Assembly (NCBI GenBank): GCA_964244695.1
Contig: CAXTJZ010000190.1
Span: forward strand, 1 to 7,626
Direction: 5' to 3'
Length of the DNA: 7,626 nucleotides
From: BOG-908 sp964244695
GTDB lineage: Bacteria; Pseudomonadota; Alphaproteobacteria; Acetobacterales; Acetobacteraceae
A program made the translations under genes and the position numbers. The notes under the pieces were generated by a model that saw only the letters and a list, made by a program, of their open reading frames with translations, had not been told where the DNA came from and made no database searches. Of this stretch, positions 6,581 through 7,626 are shown in pieces (the stretch's first letter is position 1; each line of letters opens with the position of its first letter).

Positions 6581-6784
6581 ATGCCGGAAGCGCTGCAGAC
6601 CGCGCTGGCCCAGCAGGCCTTGCGCCAGGCCGCAATCATCGTCGCCGAACAGGCGGAGCTGTTTGCCGTGCAGTTCACCGCCGGCACGCTGACGGACCGC
6701 GGCGCCGCGGATGGGCTACGCCTGTTCGCCGCCCTGCTGCGGGAGACCACGATGGAAACCCTGCCCCCAATGGGGTCGGCGTAA
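6581..6784 (+). CDS. Small helical protein of unknown function (67 aa as read; 5' end uncertain)
   Basis: I do not recognise the family. The product, starting MPEALQTALAQQALRQAAII, is dominated by Ala, Leu, Gln and Glu and should form one or two amphipathic helices (about 3-33 and 44-60). There is no signal peptide or clear membrane segment. Codon third positions are strongly G/C, which supports real coding, and the frame ends at a TAA (6782-6784). The start is uncertain: the ATG at 6581 has no good ribosome-binding site, the frame is open back to the N gap, and a GTG at 6521 would be in frame if the gap is truly 10 nt. It could be a complete small gene or the 3' end of a longer one. Repeat copy 5 follows directly. 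Confidence 0.55.
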   Translation: MPEALQTALAQQALRQAAIIVAEQAELFAVQFTAGTLTDRGAADGLRLFAALLRETTMETLPPMGSA

Positions 6785-6925
6785 GCGGAACAAAAAAGCA
6801 GTCCTTTTTTGAAAAAAGAGACCGAAAAACTTTTTCTCCGCTGTCGCAAACTCTCCAAGAACTCGCCGATAGGGAGAAAAAGTTTTTTGCTTCTTTTTTT
6901 CAAAAAAGAAGGGCTTTCTTCCTTC
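6785..6925. repeat. Palindromic A/T-tract repeat, copy 5 (complete, more degenerate)
   Basis: The left hairpin at 6801-6822 (GTCC/GAGAC side) carries a C-A mismatch and a G-T pair. The neck AAAAACTTTTTCTCC (6825-6839) pairs with GGAGAAAAAGTTTTT (6873-6887). The core between them starts CTCCGCTGTCGC as in copy 2, and its other side (CGATAGGGAG) is closer to the copy 3 stem, so the middle pairs only imperfectly. The right hairpin at 6890-6911 is perfect with CTTC/GAAG arms. The left end begins right after the TAA of the small gene. The remaining 6926-7027 up to the next start holds no gene I can support. Confidence 0.88.
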
Positions 6926-7011
6926 CCGCCTCCGCTCTCGACAACGCAAACCCCGTGCACCACCTTGCGCGAAGCACGGCCCTTCGCGCCGCCGCGGCAA
7001 ACCACGCCCAC

Positions 7012-7015
7012 GGAG
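7012..7015 (+). promoter_or_regulatory. Candidate Shine-Dalgarno sequence for the ClpP-like gene
   Basis: GGAG lies 12 nt before the ATG at 7028. The spacing is on the long side, but it is the only purine-rich site near this start and supports the chosen ATG. Confidence 0.4.
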
Positions 7016-7027
7016 CACCTCCCGCCT

Positions 7028-7626
7028 ATGACCAACCACTGGACGCCCATCGCCCGGACTCGCCTGGACGAAGAAGAGCCGGACCATGACCCCGACAGCC
7101 CCGACGTCCCCGCCCCCATCGGCCCGGACCAGAAGGAGCCCGACGACAACAAGACCCTCGGCTCGCCCATTAACGAGCTCGAGCATCGCCTGCTCAAGCA
7201 GCGCAAGGTCCTCATCTTCGGCGCCATCGACGACAAGGTCGCCCGAGACGTCACCGGCCGCCTGCTCGCCTTGGCCAGCGCCAGCTCCGAACCCATCGAC
7301 GTCTACGTCAACTCCCCGGGCGGCCATGTGGAGAGCGGCGACACCATCCACGACATGATCCGCTTCGTGGACGCCGAGGCCCCCGTGCGCATGATCGGCA
7401 CCGGCTGGGTCGCCAGCGCCGGCGCGCTAATCTTCCTCGCCGGCCACAAGGACCGCCGCTACTGCCTGCCGCAGACCCGTTTCCTGCTGCACCAGCCGAT
7501 GGGCGGCGTGCGTGGCCCGGCCGTGGACATCGCCATCGAAGCCCGCGAGATCATCAAGATGCGCGAGCGCCTCAACCGCCTGATCGCCCACGAGACCGGA
7601 CAGGATTACGAGAAGGTCGCCAAGGA
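7028..7626 (+). CDS. ClpP-like serine peptidase, N-terminally extended (3' end beyond the window)
   Basis: The 199 residues visible match the ClpP fold. The head starts at about 48 (NELEHRLLKQRKVLIFGAID), followed by VYVNSPGGHVESGD (92-105, with the oxyanion-loop NSPGG), catalytic Ser130 in GTGWVASAGA, and catalytic His155 in RFLLHQPMGG. The Ser-His spacing of 25 equals that of E. coli ClpP. The catalytic Asp should lie just past the window end, after GQDYEKVAK. Expected role: proteolytic subunit working with an AAA+ unfoldase in the cytosol. Unlike standard ClpP it carries about 45 extra N-terminal residues, very acidic and Pro-rich (DEEEPDHDPDSPDVPAP), and lacks the usual short N-terminal axial-loop sequence. 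It is therefore probably a second, divergent ClpP paralogue, so I give no gene symbol. No Clp ATPase gene is adjacent in the window. Confidence 0.9.
   Translation, partial: MTNHWTPIARTRLDEEEPDHDPDSPDVPAPIGPDQKEPDDNKTLGSPINELEHRLLKQRKVLIFGAIDDKVARDVTGRLLALASASSEPIDVYVNSPGGHVESGDTIHDMIRFVDAEAPVRMIGTGWVASAGALIFLAGHKDRRYCLPQTRFLLHQPMGGVRGPAVDIAIEAREIIKMRERLNRLIAHETGQDYEKVAK

Noticed and set aside
65..6925. CRISPR array
   Set aside because: The repeated units are kilobases or hundreds of bases apart, are internally palindromic with long A/T runs, and lack regular spacers and cas genes.
6571..7089. Plus-strand 172-residue frame beginning MANDAGSAADRAG
   Set aside because: It is Arg/Gly-rich and runs through repeat copy 5 into the non-coding leader of the ClpP-like gene. 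The frame starting at 6581 has better codon structure.
6439..7351. Minus-strand frames opposite the small gene and the clpP-like gene
   Set aside because: They span the N gap or the repeat and show shadow composition. No motif is recognisable.

Overview
The window looks like a chromosomal segment of a high-GC alphaproteobacterium, most probably Acetobacteraceae or a close Rhodospirillales relative. This is inferred from GC-rich codon third positions, the style of the ClpP-like, TrmH/SpoU-like and GT39-like proteins, and a dense family of A/T-tract palindromic intergenic repeats that I loosely associate with Acetobacteraceae genomes. A 10-base N run (6538-6547) marks a scaffold gap, so this is draft sequence. 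Joins inside repeats should be treated with caution.

Layout, left to right: a partial repeat copy (1-110); a minus-strand group II PLP-dependent decarboxylase (111-1538); a complete repeat copy (about 1572-1717) filling the divergent gap; a plus-strand polytopic membrane protein (to 3196) whose 5' end runs into that repeat and has no normal start codon beyond it; a convergent minus-strand GT39-like membrane glycosyltransferase (3152-4825) overlapping it by 45 bp; a small minus-strand protein (4822-5109) whose stop overlaps the next gene's TTG start; tRNA-Tyr(GTA) (5133-5217, minus) with a recognisable upstream promoter; a repeat copy (about 5274-5410); an RlmB/TrmH-family rRNA 2'-O-methyltransferase (5442-6242, plus); a repeat copy (6242-6402); the scaffold gap; a small protein (6581-6784); a repeat copy (about 6785-6925); and a ClpP-like serine peptidase (7028 to the window end, incomplete).

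The protein-coding genes are mostly unrelated housekeeping or accessory functions. The clearest functional grouping is on the minus strand: tRNA-Tyr, the 95-residue protein and the GT39-like protein are so tightly packed that they may share one transcript. The two membrane proteins meeting tail to tail may both act in lipid-linked sugar transfer to envelope glycans.

The most remarkable content is the repeat family. Five copies occur in 7.6 kb, one in every intergenic interval longer than about 100 bp. Each complete copy has two 22-nt A/T-tract hairpins flanking a longer central inverted repeat, within imperfect terminal inverted repeats, so it could fold as a three-armed structure on either strand. 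The arms vary but usually keep pairing, the central cores fall into at least two or three sequence types, and the three gene 3' ends in the window that abut a copy have their stop codon fused to, or directly against, the repeat end. No transposase is present in the window.
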